Below are positions 1-9,069 of a DNA stretch of 64,000 nt, piece after piece. This DNA comes from Shewanella sp. KX20019 (lineage in GTDB: Bacteria; Pseudomonadota; Gammaproteobacteria; Enterobacterales; Shewanellaceae). The stretch spans positions 1,178,001 to 1,242,000 of the forward strand of contig NZ_CP068437.1 in assembly GCF_016757755.1 (NCBI RefSeq), written 5' to 3'. How positions within the stretch are numbered: the first letter of the stretch is position 1; every line of letters starts with the position of its first letter. A program made the translations under genes and the position numbers. Under the pieces are notes generated by a model. The model was not told where the DNA came from. It did not search any database and was given only the letters and a program-made list of their open reading frames with translations.

Positions 1-325
1 GGACTATATCGGTCTAAAAAGCAAAGTGCAACACGATCTCCACCTAAACAGAGATAGTTTAGATTAATTGTTGTTTAGATAACCATTAGCGTACAAACAT
101 GAAGCGCTTTGGGCGTTTGGGCTAATTGCGTTGTTACTTAAGTTACCGTTAGATATCTTCACTTTTTACCCATCGATAGCAATTGTAATCGCAGTAAACA
201 TTGTTGATTGCTGCTTTTGTGGTTGCTCTCGCAAACTTTTAGCCACTTTATGGTGGCAACTCTTGGTCGAATCAGTCAGTTCTGCTAGCATGAAGCCAGT
301 AAATTTTGTGACTGGAAACGACTTT
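1..325. other. Non-coding region upstream of ygfB
   Basis: I see no convincing gene here. An open frame runs into ygfB from position 131, but its first 65 codons do not resemble the YgfB family and no ribosome binding site precedes the earlier ATG codons. A small hairpin with a GCCAC/GTGGC stem lies near 242-257. The region probably contains the ygfB promoter. In related bacteria a divergent zapA gene lies upstream, but it is outside this window. Confidence 0.5.
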
Positions 326-901
326 ATGGCGACCCTCCCAACGCTCCGCATAGATAACTTACTTGCGGCACTCAACGAAGCTGAAATTGGTCAGCACCCT
401 GTCGAAGTTCACGGCGCATTAGTTGGCTTGATCTGTGGCGGTGTCGAACAATCATCTAAAGGCTGGACTCTGCCGTTATTAGAGCTGATGAATGACGGCC
501 AAGCACTGCCGCCAAAATTGCAGGCATTGGTTGAAGAGCTATACCAAGACGCGGTAACGCGCCTGTCCGATACTGACTTTGGTTTTAGCCCAATGCTGCC
601 TGAAGAGGAGGAGTCACTGCCAAAGCGCGTCGAAGCGCTATCGTTATGGGTACAGAGCTTCCTTACTGGGATTGCGATTATTCAGCCGAAATTGAATAAA
701 GCATCAACAGAGGTGCGCGAAGTGATCCAAGACCTGTCTGAGATCGCCCAAGTGGAGTTTGATGTTGCCGAAGACGATGAGTCAGAAGCGGCCCTTATCG
801 AACTGATGGAGTTCACTCGCATGGCCGCATTGCTATGTTACTCCGAGTTTGGTCCAGCTATCGAAGACGACACGCCAATAGATCTTGGTGTGTTGCACTA
901 A
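326..901 (+). CDS. ygfB: YgfB/YecA family protein (UPF0149)
   Basis: This is a 191-residue acidic protein of the UPF0149 YgfB family, a small helical cytoplasmic family whose biochemical role is poorly defined. The family pattern is visible: HGALVGLICGG near residue 27, a TQPK-like IQPKLNKAS segment in the middle, and a final acidic stretch leading to MAALLCYSEFG. I chose the ATG at 326 because it gives the usual family length (about 190 residues) and has a GGAA element about 9 bases upstream. Earlier ATG codons at 131 and 290 lack such a site. It precedes ubiH by about 100 bp on the same strand, the arrangement known in gammaproteobacteria. pepP, which sits between them in Escherichia coli, is not present here. 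Confidence 0.88.
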   Translation: MATLPTLRIDNLLAALNEAEIGQHPVEVHGALVGLICGGVEQSSKGWTLPLLELMNDGQALPPKLQALVEELYQDAVTRLSDTDFGFSPMLPEEEESLPKRVEALSLWVQSFLTGIAIIQPKLNKASTEVREVIQDLSEIAQVEFDVAEDDESEAALIELMEFTRMAALLCYSEFGPAIEDDTPIDLGVLH

Positions 902-1004
902 CCATCCGTTGCTTAACCGCCATCGCACTTGTGTCATGGCGGTTTACTCTCTAATAAACCAGAGTAAGTAACGGCAATAAAACAGTTATCGGGTTAATCA
1001 TTCC

Positions 1005-2234
1005 ATGACTAATACAACAGCGGTTGAACAGGTCGATATAGCGATTGTCGGCGGCGCTATGGTCGGCGCGACCTTAGCACTTGGGCTGGCACACATCGCC
1101 CTGCAAGCTAAGCGTCCGCTTAAAATTGCCTTGATTGAAGCGCATCGTCCCAATAACGACCATCCTGGCTTCGACGCTCGCTCAATTGCCATCTCCCATG
1201 GTTCTATCTTCGAGTTAAAAAAACTGCAGATATGGCCACACATTGCCGCGCTTGCTAGCGAAATTAACCATATTCATATCTCAGAGCGTGGCAACTTCGG
1301 TATGACCGAGCTTAGTCGCGACGACTTTCAGCTACCTTATTTAGGCCAGGTGGTCGAGCTCGAAGCTGTCGGCCAGCAGCTGTTCAGTCAGCTTGCAAAA
1401 AGCGACATCCAGTTATACTGCCCTGCAAGTTTGCATGAGGTTGAGGCACAAACCGAACAGCAACTGTTGACCTTAGACACTGGCCAGCAGATAGCCGCTA
1501 AACTCTTGGTCGCCGCCGACGGTCTAAACTCAAAAGTGCGTCAGGCATTTAAGCAGCCATTAGAGCAGGTCGATTTTCAACAAACCGCAATCATTACTAA
1601 TATTCAAACTGAGCAGCCACATCAAGGTTGGGCGTTTGAGCGCTTCACTAAAACAGGGCCGTTAGCGCTGCTGCCGATGGCGAACCGTCATGGCGACAAT
1701 CGGCTTTCGATGGTGTGGGCGTTGTCACCGCAAGAAGCCGAGCAACTGCTTAAGGCGCCAAAAGCGGAGTTTATCAAAAAGCTGCAAAGCGCATTTGGTT
1801 ACCGAGCTGGGCGCTTTATGGATATAGGCGAGCGCTTTAGTTATCCGTTAATGCTGTCCTATATGCCACGGCCTATCTATCACCGCACGGTGTTTTTAGG
1901 TAACGCTGCGCAAACGTTGCACCCTATCGCCGGCCAAGGTTTTAACTTGGGGCTACGCGACGTGGTCAGTTTACTAGAGGTGATAAAGCAATCACTCAGC
2001 CATAGCGACTGCGCAGTGGATGTTGGTCTCAGCCAAGTGACCCATGATTATTTAGCCCGCCGTAATGCCGACAGAGACAGCACCATGACCTATATTGAGT
2101 TATTAGTGCGCGGCTTCTCCAATGATTATTGGCCATTAGTGCTAGGCCGCAACCTAGGTTTGCGTTTGTTATCGTGGTTTCCGCCGCTGAAAGCGCCCGT
2201 GGCACGTAAAGCCATGGGCTGGGCAAAAAGTTGA
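1005..2234 (+). CDS. ubiH: 2-octaprenyl-6-methoxyphenyl hydroxylase UbiH
   Basis: This FAD-dependent monooxygenase of the UbiH/COQ6 family hydroxylates the aromatic ring of a ubiquinone precursor, using NAD(P)H and oxygen. At 409 residues it has the normal length. The N-terminal dinucleotide-binding strand is IVGGAMVGA near residue 14, then HPGFDARSIAIS, the DG motif AADGLNSKVR, and the second FAD-binding motif GNAAQTLHPIAGQGFNLGLRD near residue 297. HPGFDxR and the GQVVEL segment match UbiH rather than UbiI or UbiF. The second glycine of the GxGxxG motif is alanine here, a small oddity. It is followed after 87 bp by its paralog ubiI and is probably co-transcribed with it. Confidence 0.92.
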   Translation: MTNTTAVEQVDIAIVGGAMVGATLALGLAHIALQAKRPLKIALIEAHRPNNDHPGFDARSIAISHGSIFELKKLQIWPHIAALASEINHIHISERGNFGMTELSRDDFQLPYLGQVVELEAVGQQLFSQLAKSDIQLYCPASLHEVEAQTEQQLLTLDTGQQIAAKLLVAADGLNSKVRQAFKQPLEQVDFQQTAIITNIQTEQPHQGWAFERFTKTGPLALLPMANRHGDNRLSMVWALSPQEAEQLLKAPKAEFIKKLQSAFGYRAGRFMDIGERFSYPLMLSYMPRPIYHRTVFLGNAAQTLHPIAGQGFNLGLRDVVSLLEVIKQSLSHSDCAVDVGLSQVTHDYLARRNADRDSTMTYIELLVRGFSNDYWPLVLGRNLGLRLLSWFPPLKAPVARKAMGWAKS

Positions 2235-2321
2235 GTCAAACAAGCTAAATCAAACAAACTGAGCCAAGTAAGCTGATTTAGTCAGCACCGTTGATATTCT
2301 ATTTTGTTAAATGAGTAAGGG

Positions 2322-3548
2322 ATGAAAATGTTAAGCACAAAAACTTATGATGTCGCGGTTGTTGGCGGTGGAATGGTAGGGTTAGCTACCGCCATTGGCT
2401 TGGCAATGAAAGGCGTTAACGTCGTAGTGATTGATGCAGGGCAAACTCATGCCGTCTCTGGCGCACCTAAACTCAGAGTGAGCGCCATTAACAAGGCGAG
2501 TCAGCAGTTACTCACTAATTTGGGCGCATGGCCTTATCTAGCAGCAAGTCGCATCAGCCCATATCAAAAAATGCAGGTGTGGGACAAAGATAGTCTCGGT
2601 AAAATTGACTTCGATGCACATTCTCTTAGCGAAACCCATCTAGGCGCCATCATCGAAAACGACTCTATCGCCTTTGCATTAGCGGAGCGCGCGAGTGAAT
2701 TTGAAGAGCTAACCTATATCGAAAACCAACGCCTTGAGCGCATCGCCTTTGGCGAGCGAGAGGCATGGCTAACCTTAGATAATGGCGAAAATATCAGTGC
2801 GGCATTAGTGGTTGCCGCCGATGGTGCTAATTCCTGGGTGCGGGAACAGTGCAAAATCCCGATGACTTTCTGGGACTACAATCACCACGCCATCGTCGCC
2901 ACTATTCGCACCGAACTGCCCCATAGGGACACCGCCAGACAAGTATTCGATAGCGAAGGGCCGCTGGCTTTCCTACCTTTATATGAGAAAGATCTTTGCT
3001 CAATCGTGTGGTCAGTGTCGCCCGATAAAGCCGAAGCGCTGCTAGCGCTGGACAAACAGCTGTTCGAGCGTGCACTCACAGCCGCATTCGATGGCCGTTT
3101 AGGCATGTGTTCGCTCGAGAGTGATCGCCAGGCATTTCCGCTACGTATGCGTTATGCGCGCCACTTTGCCCGCCATCGTTTAGTGTTGGCTGGTGATGCT
3201 GCCCATACGATTCATCCATTAGCTGGGCAGGGGGTTAACTTGGGTTTCTTAGATGCCGCCAGCATCATAGAGACAGTCAGCGAGCTAAAGGAGCAGGGCA
3301 AAGACATTGGTGATTACCAAAACCTGCGTAGCCTTGAGCGCTGGCGCAAAGCCGAAGCACTAGAGATGATCAGTGCAATGGAGGGCTTTAAAAGGCTATT
3401 TGAGGGCACTAACCCCATCAAGAAAGCGATCCGCGATCTTGGCTTGAATCTGGTGGATAATTTTGCGCCATTGAAAACACTGTTTATTCAGCAGGCGCTA
3501 GGCAAGAAAAAAAGCCTGCCTAAGCTGTGTCAAAGCGAACAAGATTAA
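2322..3548 (+). CDS. ubiI: 2-octaprenylphenol hydroxylase UbiI (VisC)
   Basis: This is the second FAD-dependent aromatic-ring hydroxylase of ubiquinone synthesis, 408 residues, paralogous to the preceding UbiH. It has a canonical VVGGGMVGLA FAD-binding start near residue 11, KLRVSAINKASQQLL, QVWDKDSLGKI, the DG motif AADGANSWVR, and GDAAHTIHPLAGQGVNLGFLD near residue 290. The WDKDS and RVSAIN segments match the UbiI (VisC) branch. The start is ATGAAAATG with AAGGGATG just upstream. The gene ends about 265 bp before gcvT, and a separate promoter precedes gcvT, so the ubiquinone and glycine-cleavage genes are probably separate transcription units. Confidence 0.9.
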   Translation: MKMLSTKTYDVAVVGGGMVGLATAIGLAMKGVNVVVIDAGQTHAVSGAPKLRVSAINKASQQLLTNLGAWPYLAASRISPYQKMQVWDKDSLGKIDFDAHSLSETHLGAIIENDSIAFALAERASEFEELTYIENQRLERIAFGEREAWLTLDNGENISAALVVAADGANSWVREQCKIPMTFWDYNHHAIVATIRTELPHRDTARQVFDSEGPLAFLPLYEKDLCSIVWSVSPDKAEALLALDKQLFERALTAAFDGRLGMCSLESDRQAFPLRMRYARHFARHRLVLAGDAAHTIHPLAGQGVNLGFLDAASIIETVSELKEQGKDIGDYQNLRSLERWRKAEALEMISAMEGFKRLFEGTNPIKKAIRDLGLNLVDNFAPLKTLFIQQALGKKKSLPKLCQSEQD

Positions 3549-3693
3549 CATTTAACTGTTTTAGCTAAAGGTGAATAAGCCTTTTATTTCATGCACTTGT
3601 TATTTGACCCTTGAAAAGCAGCATTTTAGTGTAAAAAAATTACATGTGTAACATGAGAAAAACTAATGGCTAAACTGTTCGGATTAGAAAATT

Positions 3694-3727
3694 CTTTTGT
3701 ATACAAAAGCAATACTCAAGGTATAAT
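3694..3727 (+). promoter_or_regulatory. gcvT promoter with perfect palindrome over the -35 region
   Basis: A consensus -10 box TATAAT lies at 3722-3727. Directly upstream, at 3694-3709, is the perfect 16-bp palindrome CTTTTGTATACAAAAG. It occupies the place where the -35 element should be (TTGTAT at 3697). A perfect palindrome in this position is a typical repressor operator; the TTGTATACAA core resembles sites bound by GntR-type regulators, but the regulator is unknown. The predicted transcript would have about 80 nt of leader containing a CTGGTG/CACCAG hairpin. I saw no glycine riboswitch in that leader. Confidence 0.6.
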
Positions 3728-3815
3728 TTCGCCGCATTTTAATACGACCCAATTGATCTGGTGACAAGCACCCTACACCAGTTGCAGACTCGAATACCCC
3801 AAAGAAGGGATAGAA

Positions 3816-4910
3816 ATGGCTAACAAAACTGTACTTTTTAACAAGCACCTAGAATCAAATGGCAAGATGGTAGATTTCCACGGTTGGGATATGCCACTTA
3901 ACTACGGTTCACAAATCGAAGAGCACCACGCAGTGCGTCAAGACGCGGGTATGTTCGACGTATCACACATGACTGTGGTCGATGTGATTGGTGACGACGC
4001 TTGTGCCTTCTTACGTAAGTTGCTAGCCAATGACGTAGCCAAGCTAAAAGTACCAGGCAAAGCCCTGTACGGCGGCATGCTTGATCACAACGGCGGCGTT
4101 ATCGACGACCTAATCACCTATTACCTTTCTGATACTGAGTATCGCATCGTGGTTAACTCTGCGACTCGCGAAAAAGACTTAGCTTGGATTGCCGAGCAGG
4201 TTAAAGGTTTCAGCGTTGAAGTGACCGAGCGTCCAGAGCTGGCAATGATTGCCGTTCAAGGCCCTAACGCCAAAGCAAAAGCCGCGACTGTATTTAACGA
4301 CGCGCAAAACGCTGCGATTGAAGGCATGAAGCCATTCTTTGGCGTGCAAGCTGACTCACTCTTTATTGCCACTACCGGTTATACCGGCGAAACAGGTTAC
4401 GAAGTTATCGTTCCTGAAGCTGAAGCCGAAGCATTATGGCAAGCATTTTTAGACGCAGGCGTTAAGCCATGCGGACTCGGCGCACGTGACACCCTTCGTC
4501 TTGAAGCGGGCATGAACCTATATGGCCTCGATATGGACGAAAGTGTTAACCCACTGGCAGCCAACATGGGCTGGACTGTGGCATGGGCACCAGAAGATCG
4601 CGATTTCAACGGTCGTAAGGCCCTCGAAGCGATTAAAGCGCAAGGCGCAGACAAGTTAGTCGGTCTTGTGATGGATGCTAAAGGCGTGATCCGTCACGGC
4701 ATGTCAGTGTTCTTTACAGACAGTGACGGTGTTGAGCAACAAGGCACTATTACTAGTGGCACCTTCTCGCCAACGCTAGGTTACTCAATCGCCATGGCGC
4801 GCGTACCGCGTAGCATTGGTGATGTTGCAGAAGTAGAGATGCGTAAGAAGCGCGTCCCTGTTAAAGTGATTGCACCGTCGTTTGTACGTAACGGCAAACA
4901 AAATTTTTAA
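3816..4910 (+). CDS. gcvT: Glycine cleavage system T protein (aminomethyltransferase)
   Basis: GcvT transfers the methylene group from the aminomethyl-lipoyl arm of GcvH to tetrahydrofolate and releases ammonia. At 364 residues it has the normal length. The N-terminal WDMPLNYGSQIEEHHAVRQDAGMFDVSHM contains the conserved folate-pocket aspartate region. QGPNAKAK, TGYTGETGYE and GLGARDTLRLEAGMNLYG follow, and the C-terminal barrel ends with GTFSPTLGYSIAMARV. The start at 3816 has AAGAAGGGA upstream. gcvH follows after 293 bp and gcvP after that, so all three dedicated subunits are encoded together; the shared lipoamide dehydrogenase (L protein) is not in the window. Confidence 0.96.
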   Translation: MANKTVLFNKHLESNGKMVDFHGWDMPLNYGSQIEEHHAVRQDAGMFDVSHMTVVDVIGDDACAFLRKLLANDVAKLKVPGKALYGGMLDHNGGVIDDLITYYLSDTEYRIVVNSATREKDLAWIAEQVKGFSVEVTERPELAMIAVQGPNAKAKAATVFNDAQNAAIEGMKPFFGVQADSLFIATTGYTGETGYEVIVPEAEAEALWQAFLDAGVKPCGLGARDTLRLEAGMNLYGLDMDESVNPLAANMGWTVAWAPEDRDFNGRKALEAIKAQGADKLVGLVMDAKGVIRHGMSVFFTDSDGVEQQGTITSGTFSPTLGYSIAMARVPRSIGDVAEVEMRKKRVPVKVIAPSFVRNGKQNF

Positions 4911-5203
4911 TTGATTTAGCGACTATTGGCTAAGTTGATGGACTTGGCCAGTAGGGTAAAATTGCAGTTCAGGTCACTTTAAAAATTATTTTTCATTAGC
5001 GTTTAGCTTAGCGGTGAATATAATGAAGAGTTGTAGCCTTATCCTATTGAAGACTATCGAAATGATATCAATCGGATTAATGGCAAAAATGTGCTTAAAA
5101 CTGCTGCGCAAACGCGCAATAAACTGATATAAGCCCTATAGGCAGATCAGTAAACGTCTTATTAAAATACAGAATTAGAACTATCGAATAAGGATTAAGA
5201 CCA

Positions 5204-5593
5204 ATGAGCAATATCCCAGCTGAACTTAAATATGCTTCTTCTCACGAATGGATCCGCAAAGAGGAAGACGGTAGCTACACAGTAGGTATCAGTGAGCACG
5301 CTCAAGAGCTATTGGGTGACATGGTGTTTATTGAGCTGCCAGACGTTGGCGACGAGCTAAACTCAGGTGAAGACTGTGCCGTCGCTGAATCAGTAAAAGC
5401 CGCTTCAGACATCTACTCACCACTAACAGGTGAAGTTATTGCCGTTAACGAAGCGCTAGAAGATTCACCAGAGCTGGTTAACAGTGACGCATTTGGTGAC
5501 GGTTGGTTCTTCCGCGTTATGCCAACTGACCTCGCTGAGCTAGAAAATTTGCTTGATGCCGAAGGATATCAAGCGGTTATCGACGACGAATAA
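5204..5593 (+). CDS. gcvH: Glycine cleavage system H protein
   Basis: GcvH is the lipoyl carrier that shuttles the aminomethyl intermediate from GcvP to GcvT. The protein has 129 residues, the usual size. The lipoylation site is the lysine in VAESVKAAS near residue 65, in the standard beta-hairpin context GEDCAVAESVKAASDIYSP. It starts with ATG at 5204 after AAGGATTAAGACC. The 293-bp gap upstream holds no gene and includes a short TGCGC/GCGCA stem-loop near 5106. The gap may contain a separate promoter. A strong hairpin lies immediately downstream. Confidence 0.96.
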   Translation: MSNIPAELKYASSHEWIRKEEDGSYTVGISEHAQELLGDMVFIELPDVGDELNSGEDCAVAESVKAASDIYSPLTGEVIAVNEALEDSPELVNSDAFGDGWFFRVMPTDLAELENLLDAEGYQAVIDDE

Positions 5594-5605
5594 GTCGCGA
5601 TAATC

Positions 5606-5642
5606 AACAAAGCCCCACTCTGCTAAAGATTGGGGCTTTGTT
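5606..5642 (+). terminator. Hairpin terminator between gcvH and gcvP
   Basis: A 12-bp stem (AACAAAGCCCCA paired with TGGGGCTTTGTT) with a 13-nt loop begins 13 bp after the gcvH stop codon. Its T-rich tail is short, so it may be a partial terminator or attenuator that lowers gcvP readthrough. Downstream, at 5645-5795, the motif CCWWGGTATAA recurs in the leader of gcvP. Confidence 0.6.
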
Positions 5643-5861
5643 CGTTATATAGCCCTTGGTCTAAATTCTGATATAAGTCCATGGTATAAGCCCAAGGTAT
5701 AACCAGCTTAATAACGAAAACAAAAATAGATACCATACCAATGCTATTCGCCCAATGAGCAAGCTTGTTCAGCGTGTTAATCGCCTTGGTATAAGACAAC
5801 GAGACCGGTAAGTCCGCCCCCTACAGGCAGGATGCTGGCAAAAAATGGAACTAGGTTACTC

Positions 5862-8750
5862 ATGACCAAAGAAACCCTTACGCAGTTAGAGCAGCACGAA
5901 TTATTTCTTCGTCGTCATATCGGCCCAGGTGCCGATCAGCAACAAGAGATGCTGAATTTTGTGGGTGCTGAATCGTTAGAAGACTTGACCGGACAAATTG
6001 TTCCAGAGTCTATCCTTCTTAATCGTGACCTCGCCGTTGGCGATTCATGTGGTGAAGCCGAAGGCATGGCTTATATTCGCCAAATCGCGGATAAAAACAA
6101 AGTCTTCAAAAGCTACATAGGTATGGGTTACTACGGTACTGAAGTCCCGAGCGTTGTTCAGCGTAACGTGCTTGAAAATCCAGGTTGGTACACGGCATAT
6201 ACGCCATATCAACCAGAGATTGCTCAAGGTCGTCTTGAAGCTATCCTTAACTTCCAGCAGCTATCAATGGACCTTACCGGCCTTGATCTAGCCTCTTCAT
6301 CACTGCTTGATGAAGCCACTGCGGCCGCCGAAGCAATGGCGATGGCTAAGCGTGTTTCTAAAGCGAAAAAAGCCAACATCTACTTTGTGGCTGATGACGT
6401 ATTCCCACAAACAATCGACGTGATAAAGACTCGCGCTGAATGTTTTGGTTTTGAAGTGGTTGTCGGCCCAGCACAGGACGCCGTTAACTACGACCTCTTT
6501 GGTGCGCAGTTCCAGTACACCAACCGTTATGGTCAAATTGTTGATCACAGCGAACTGTTTGCACAGTTACATGCAAAGAAGGCTATTGTTTCAGTCGCGG
6601 CCGACATCATGTCACTGGTTATCCTTAAGTCTCCAGGTTCTATGGGCGCCGATGTGGTATTTGGTAACTCACAGCGCTTTGGTGTTCCAATGGGCTTTGG
6701 TGGTCCACACGCGGCATTCTTCGTCACACGTGATGCACACAAGCGCTCACTACCAGGCCGTATTATCGGTGTATCACAAGATACTCGCGGTAACCGTGCC
6801 CTGCGTATGGCAATGCAAACGCGCGAGCAACATATTCGCCGCGAAAAAGCTAACTCAAATATCTGTACCGCACAGGTATTACTGGCCAACATGGCGTCGT
6901 TCTACGCAGTATTCCACGGCCCACAGGGTCTTAAGGTGATTGCCGATCGCATCCACCGCCTAACCAACATTCTTGCTGCAGGCCTAACCGCTAACGGCGT
7001 TGAACTGCTTAACAGCACTTGGTTCGACACCTTATCCCTTAAAGGGCTAGACGTTGCCGCAGTGACTGCACGCTCAGAAGCGGCAGGTCTTAACTTGCGC
7101 ATCGACAGCGATGGCGTGCTGGGCGTGAGCTTGGCGGAAACAACGACACGCAGTGACGTTGCAGAGCTATTTGAGGTTATCTTGGGCGCAGATCATGGTC
7201 TAGATGTCGCTAAGCTTGACGATGACATTCTTGCTAACGGCAGCAGCTCAATTCCTGCAGAGCTAGTACGCTGTGATGCTATCCTGACGCACCCAACCTT
7301 TAATCGCTACCAGAGCGAAACCGAGATGATGCGTTACATCAAGCGGTTAGAGAACAAAGATCTGGCATTGAACCACTCAATGATCTCACTCGGTTCATGC
7401 ACCATGAAGCTAAACGCAGCCACCGAGATGATGCCTATCTCTTGGCCTGAATTTGGTAACATGCACCCATTCTGCCCGCAAAACCAAGCGCTGGGTTATG
7501 CACAGCTGCTTGAAGAGCTTTCAACTTGGTTAGTGGATATTACCGGTTACGATGCGGTATCCCTGCAGCCTAACTCGGGTGCACAAGGTGAGTACGCCGG
7601 TCTGCTAGCGATAAAGCAGTACCATGAGTCACGCGGTGATGCACACCGAAACATCTGCCTTATCCCACAATCGGCTCACGGTACTAACCCTGCTTCAGCG
7701 CAACTCGCTGGCATGAAAATCGTGGTTACTGCCTGTGATAAAGCCGGTAACATCGACATGGACGACCTGCGCACTAAAGCGGCAGAAGTGGCTGACAACC
7801 TATCGTGCATCATGGTGACCTACCCATCGACTCACGGTGTGTATGAAGAAACCATTGCGGAAATTTGTGACGTTATCCATGAGTTCGGCGGTCAGGTTTA
7901 CCTTGATGGCGCCAACATGAACGCACAGGTTGGCCTTACATCACCAGGCTTTATCGGTGCTGACGTATCACACCTTAACCTACACAAAACCTTCGCGATC
8001 CCACATGGCGGCGGCGGACCAGGTATGGGCCCAATCGGTGTTAAAAAGCACCTTGCGCCATTCCTATCGGGTCATACTGTGGTTAAGCATGGTCTAGAAT
8101 CTGACAACAATGGTGCCGTATCTGCTGCGCCATACGGTAGCGCTGGTATCCTGCCTATCACTTGGATGTACATCAAGTTATTAGGTAAGAAGGGTCTACG
8201 TCAATCGACTCAAGTAGCACTGCTTAACGCTAACTACATGATGAAGAAGCTGTCTGAGCATTATCCTGTGCTTTATACCGGCCGAAATGATCGTGTTGCC
8301 CATGAGTGCATCATCGACTTGCGCCCACTTAAAGAGTCATCGGGTGTGACTGAGATGGATATCGCCAAGCGTCTTAACGATTACGGCTTCCACGCGCCAA
8401 CCATGAGTTTCCCAGTTGCGGGCACCTTAATGATTGAGCCAACAGAGTCAGAATCTAAGGTAGAGCTAGATAGATTCATCGAAGCGATGATCTCTATTCG
8501 CGGCGAAGTCGCTAAAGTAGAAGCAGGCGAGTGGCCAGCGGACAACAACCCGCTACACAACGCGCCGCATACACTAGCCGACATCATGGATAGCGAGTTT
8601 GATTCACGTCCATATAGCCGCGAAGAGGCCGTGTTCCCAACGGCAGCGGTTAAGCTAAACAAGTTCTGGCCTACGGTTAACCGTATTGATGACGTGTTTG
8701 GTGATCGAAACCTTATGTGTGCTTGTGTACCAATCTCTGACTACGAATAA
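5862..8750 (+). CDS. gcvP: Glycine dehydrogenase (decarboxylating), P protein
   Basis: GcvP is the PLP-dependent subunit that decarboxylates glycine and loads the aminomethyl group on GcvH. I choose the ATG at 5862 (962 residues) because it begins MTKETLTQLEQHELFLRRHIGPG as in Escherichia coli GcvP and has TAGG six bases upstream; a longer frame from 5832 adds only ten unrelated residues. Visible features are the N-terminal GMGYYGTEVPSVV, the glycine-rich GGGGPGMGPIGV, and the PLP-lysine region HLNLHKTFAIPHGGGG near residue 705. The protein is full length. Its last 430 bp (8322-8751) is repeated at 9070-9499 with synonymous changes only. The gene has its own leader after the hairpin following gcvH. 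Confidence 0.95.
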   Translation: MTKETLTQLEQHELFLRRHIGPGADQQQEMLNFVGAESLEDLTGQIVPESILLNRDLAVGDSCGEAEGMAYIRQIADKNKVFKSYIGMGYYGTEVPSVVQRNVLENPGWYTAYTPYQPEIAQGRLEAILNFQQLSMDLTGLDLASSSLLDEATAAAEAMAMAKRVSKAKKANIYFVADDVFPQTIDVIKTRAECFGFEVVVGPAQDAVNYDLFGAQFQYTNRYGQIVDHSELFAQLHAKKAIVSVAADIMSLVILKSPGSMGADVVFGNSQRFGVPMGFGGPHAAFFVTRDAHKRSLPGRIIGVSQDTRGNRALRMAMQTREQHIRREKANSNICTAQVLLANMASFYAVFHGPQGLKVIADRIHRLTNILAAGLTANGVELLNSTWFDTLSLKGLDVAAVTARSEAAGLNLRIDSDGVLGVSLAETTTRSDVAELFEVILGADHGLDVAKLDDDILANGSSSIPAELVRCDAILTHPTFNRYQSETEMMRYIKRLENKDLALNHSMISLGSCTMKLNAATEMMPISWPEFGNMHPFCPQNQALGYAQLLEELSTWLVDITGYDAVSLQPNSGAQGEYAGLLAIKQYHESRGDAHRNICLIPQSAHGTNPASAQLAGMKIVVTACDKAGNIDMDDLRTKAAEVADNLSCIMVTYPSTHGVYEETIAEICDVIHEFGGQVYLDGANMNAQVGLTSPGFIGADVSHLNLHKTFAIPHGGGGPGMGPIGVKKHLAPFLSGHTVVKHGLESDNNGAVSAAPYGSAGILPITWMYIKLLGKKGLRQSTQVALLNANYMMKKLSEHYPVLYTGRNDRVAHECIIDLRPLKESSGVTEMDIAKRLNDYGFHAPTMSFPVAGTLMIEPTESESKVELDRFIEAMISIRGEVAKVEAGEWPADNNPLHNAPHTLADIMDSEFDSRPYSREEAVFPTAAVKLNKFWPTVNRIDDVFGDRNLMCACVPISDYE

Positions 8751-8751
8751 T

Positions 8752-9069
8752 TGCTGCTTGGGCTCGCTACTGCTGCGTTGAACCTCGGCTCCAGTGCTCA
8801 TTGACTGGAGTCAACTCCGCGCTAGAGCCTTCGGTCCGCCTTGCATTGGCATCGCCAGCGACGCAATTATGATGAAACGCACCCTAGTGGTGCGTTTTTT
8901 ATTGGGCGGGATTGTGGAACTTGGAGACGTTTTCGCACATCTCGAAATAAGGAGTTTGACAATAGTCAACTCCGCGGCGAAAACCATCGGCTTCCTTGTC
9001 TTATCATCGGCAGTAACGCCATTATGGCTTTGTTGGTTGGGATTAAGTTTACTCTGACCCCATTTATTA
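8752..9069. other. 318-bp spacer between the two copies of the gcvP 3' end
   Basis: This segment separates intact gcvP from the duplicated tail. It contains a factor-independent terminator at 8875-8900. Its last 22 bp contain TTTACTCTGACCCC (9048-9061) and end exactly where the second gcvP copy begins. The same 14-mer occurs upstream of the broken transposase gene at 13783-13796, so it may mark a mobile-element end. No open frame here resembles a known protein. Confidence 0.6.
8875..8900 (+). terminator. gcvP terminator
   Basis: The hairpin AAACGCACC - CTAG - TGGTGCGTTTTTT, about 125 bp after the gcvP stop codon, has a GC-rich stem followed by six Ts. This is a typical factor-independent terminator. 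Confidence 0.8.

Noticed and set aside
1..130. 6S RNA (ssrS) or other small RNA upstream of ygfB
   Set aside because: ssrS usually lies beyond zapA, outside this window, and I see no convincing 6S-like structure here.
3735..3815. Glycine riboswitch before gcvT
   Set aside because: The leader lacks the conserved glycine aptamer cores and is too short; only a small CTGGTG/CACCAG hairpin is visible.
5862..8750. Several long frames inside gcvP on both strands (for example 6300-6548 and 6545-6892)
   Set aside because: They are shadows of a conserved full-length gene and have no family features.
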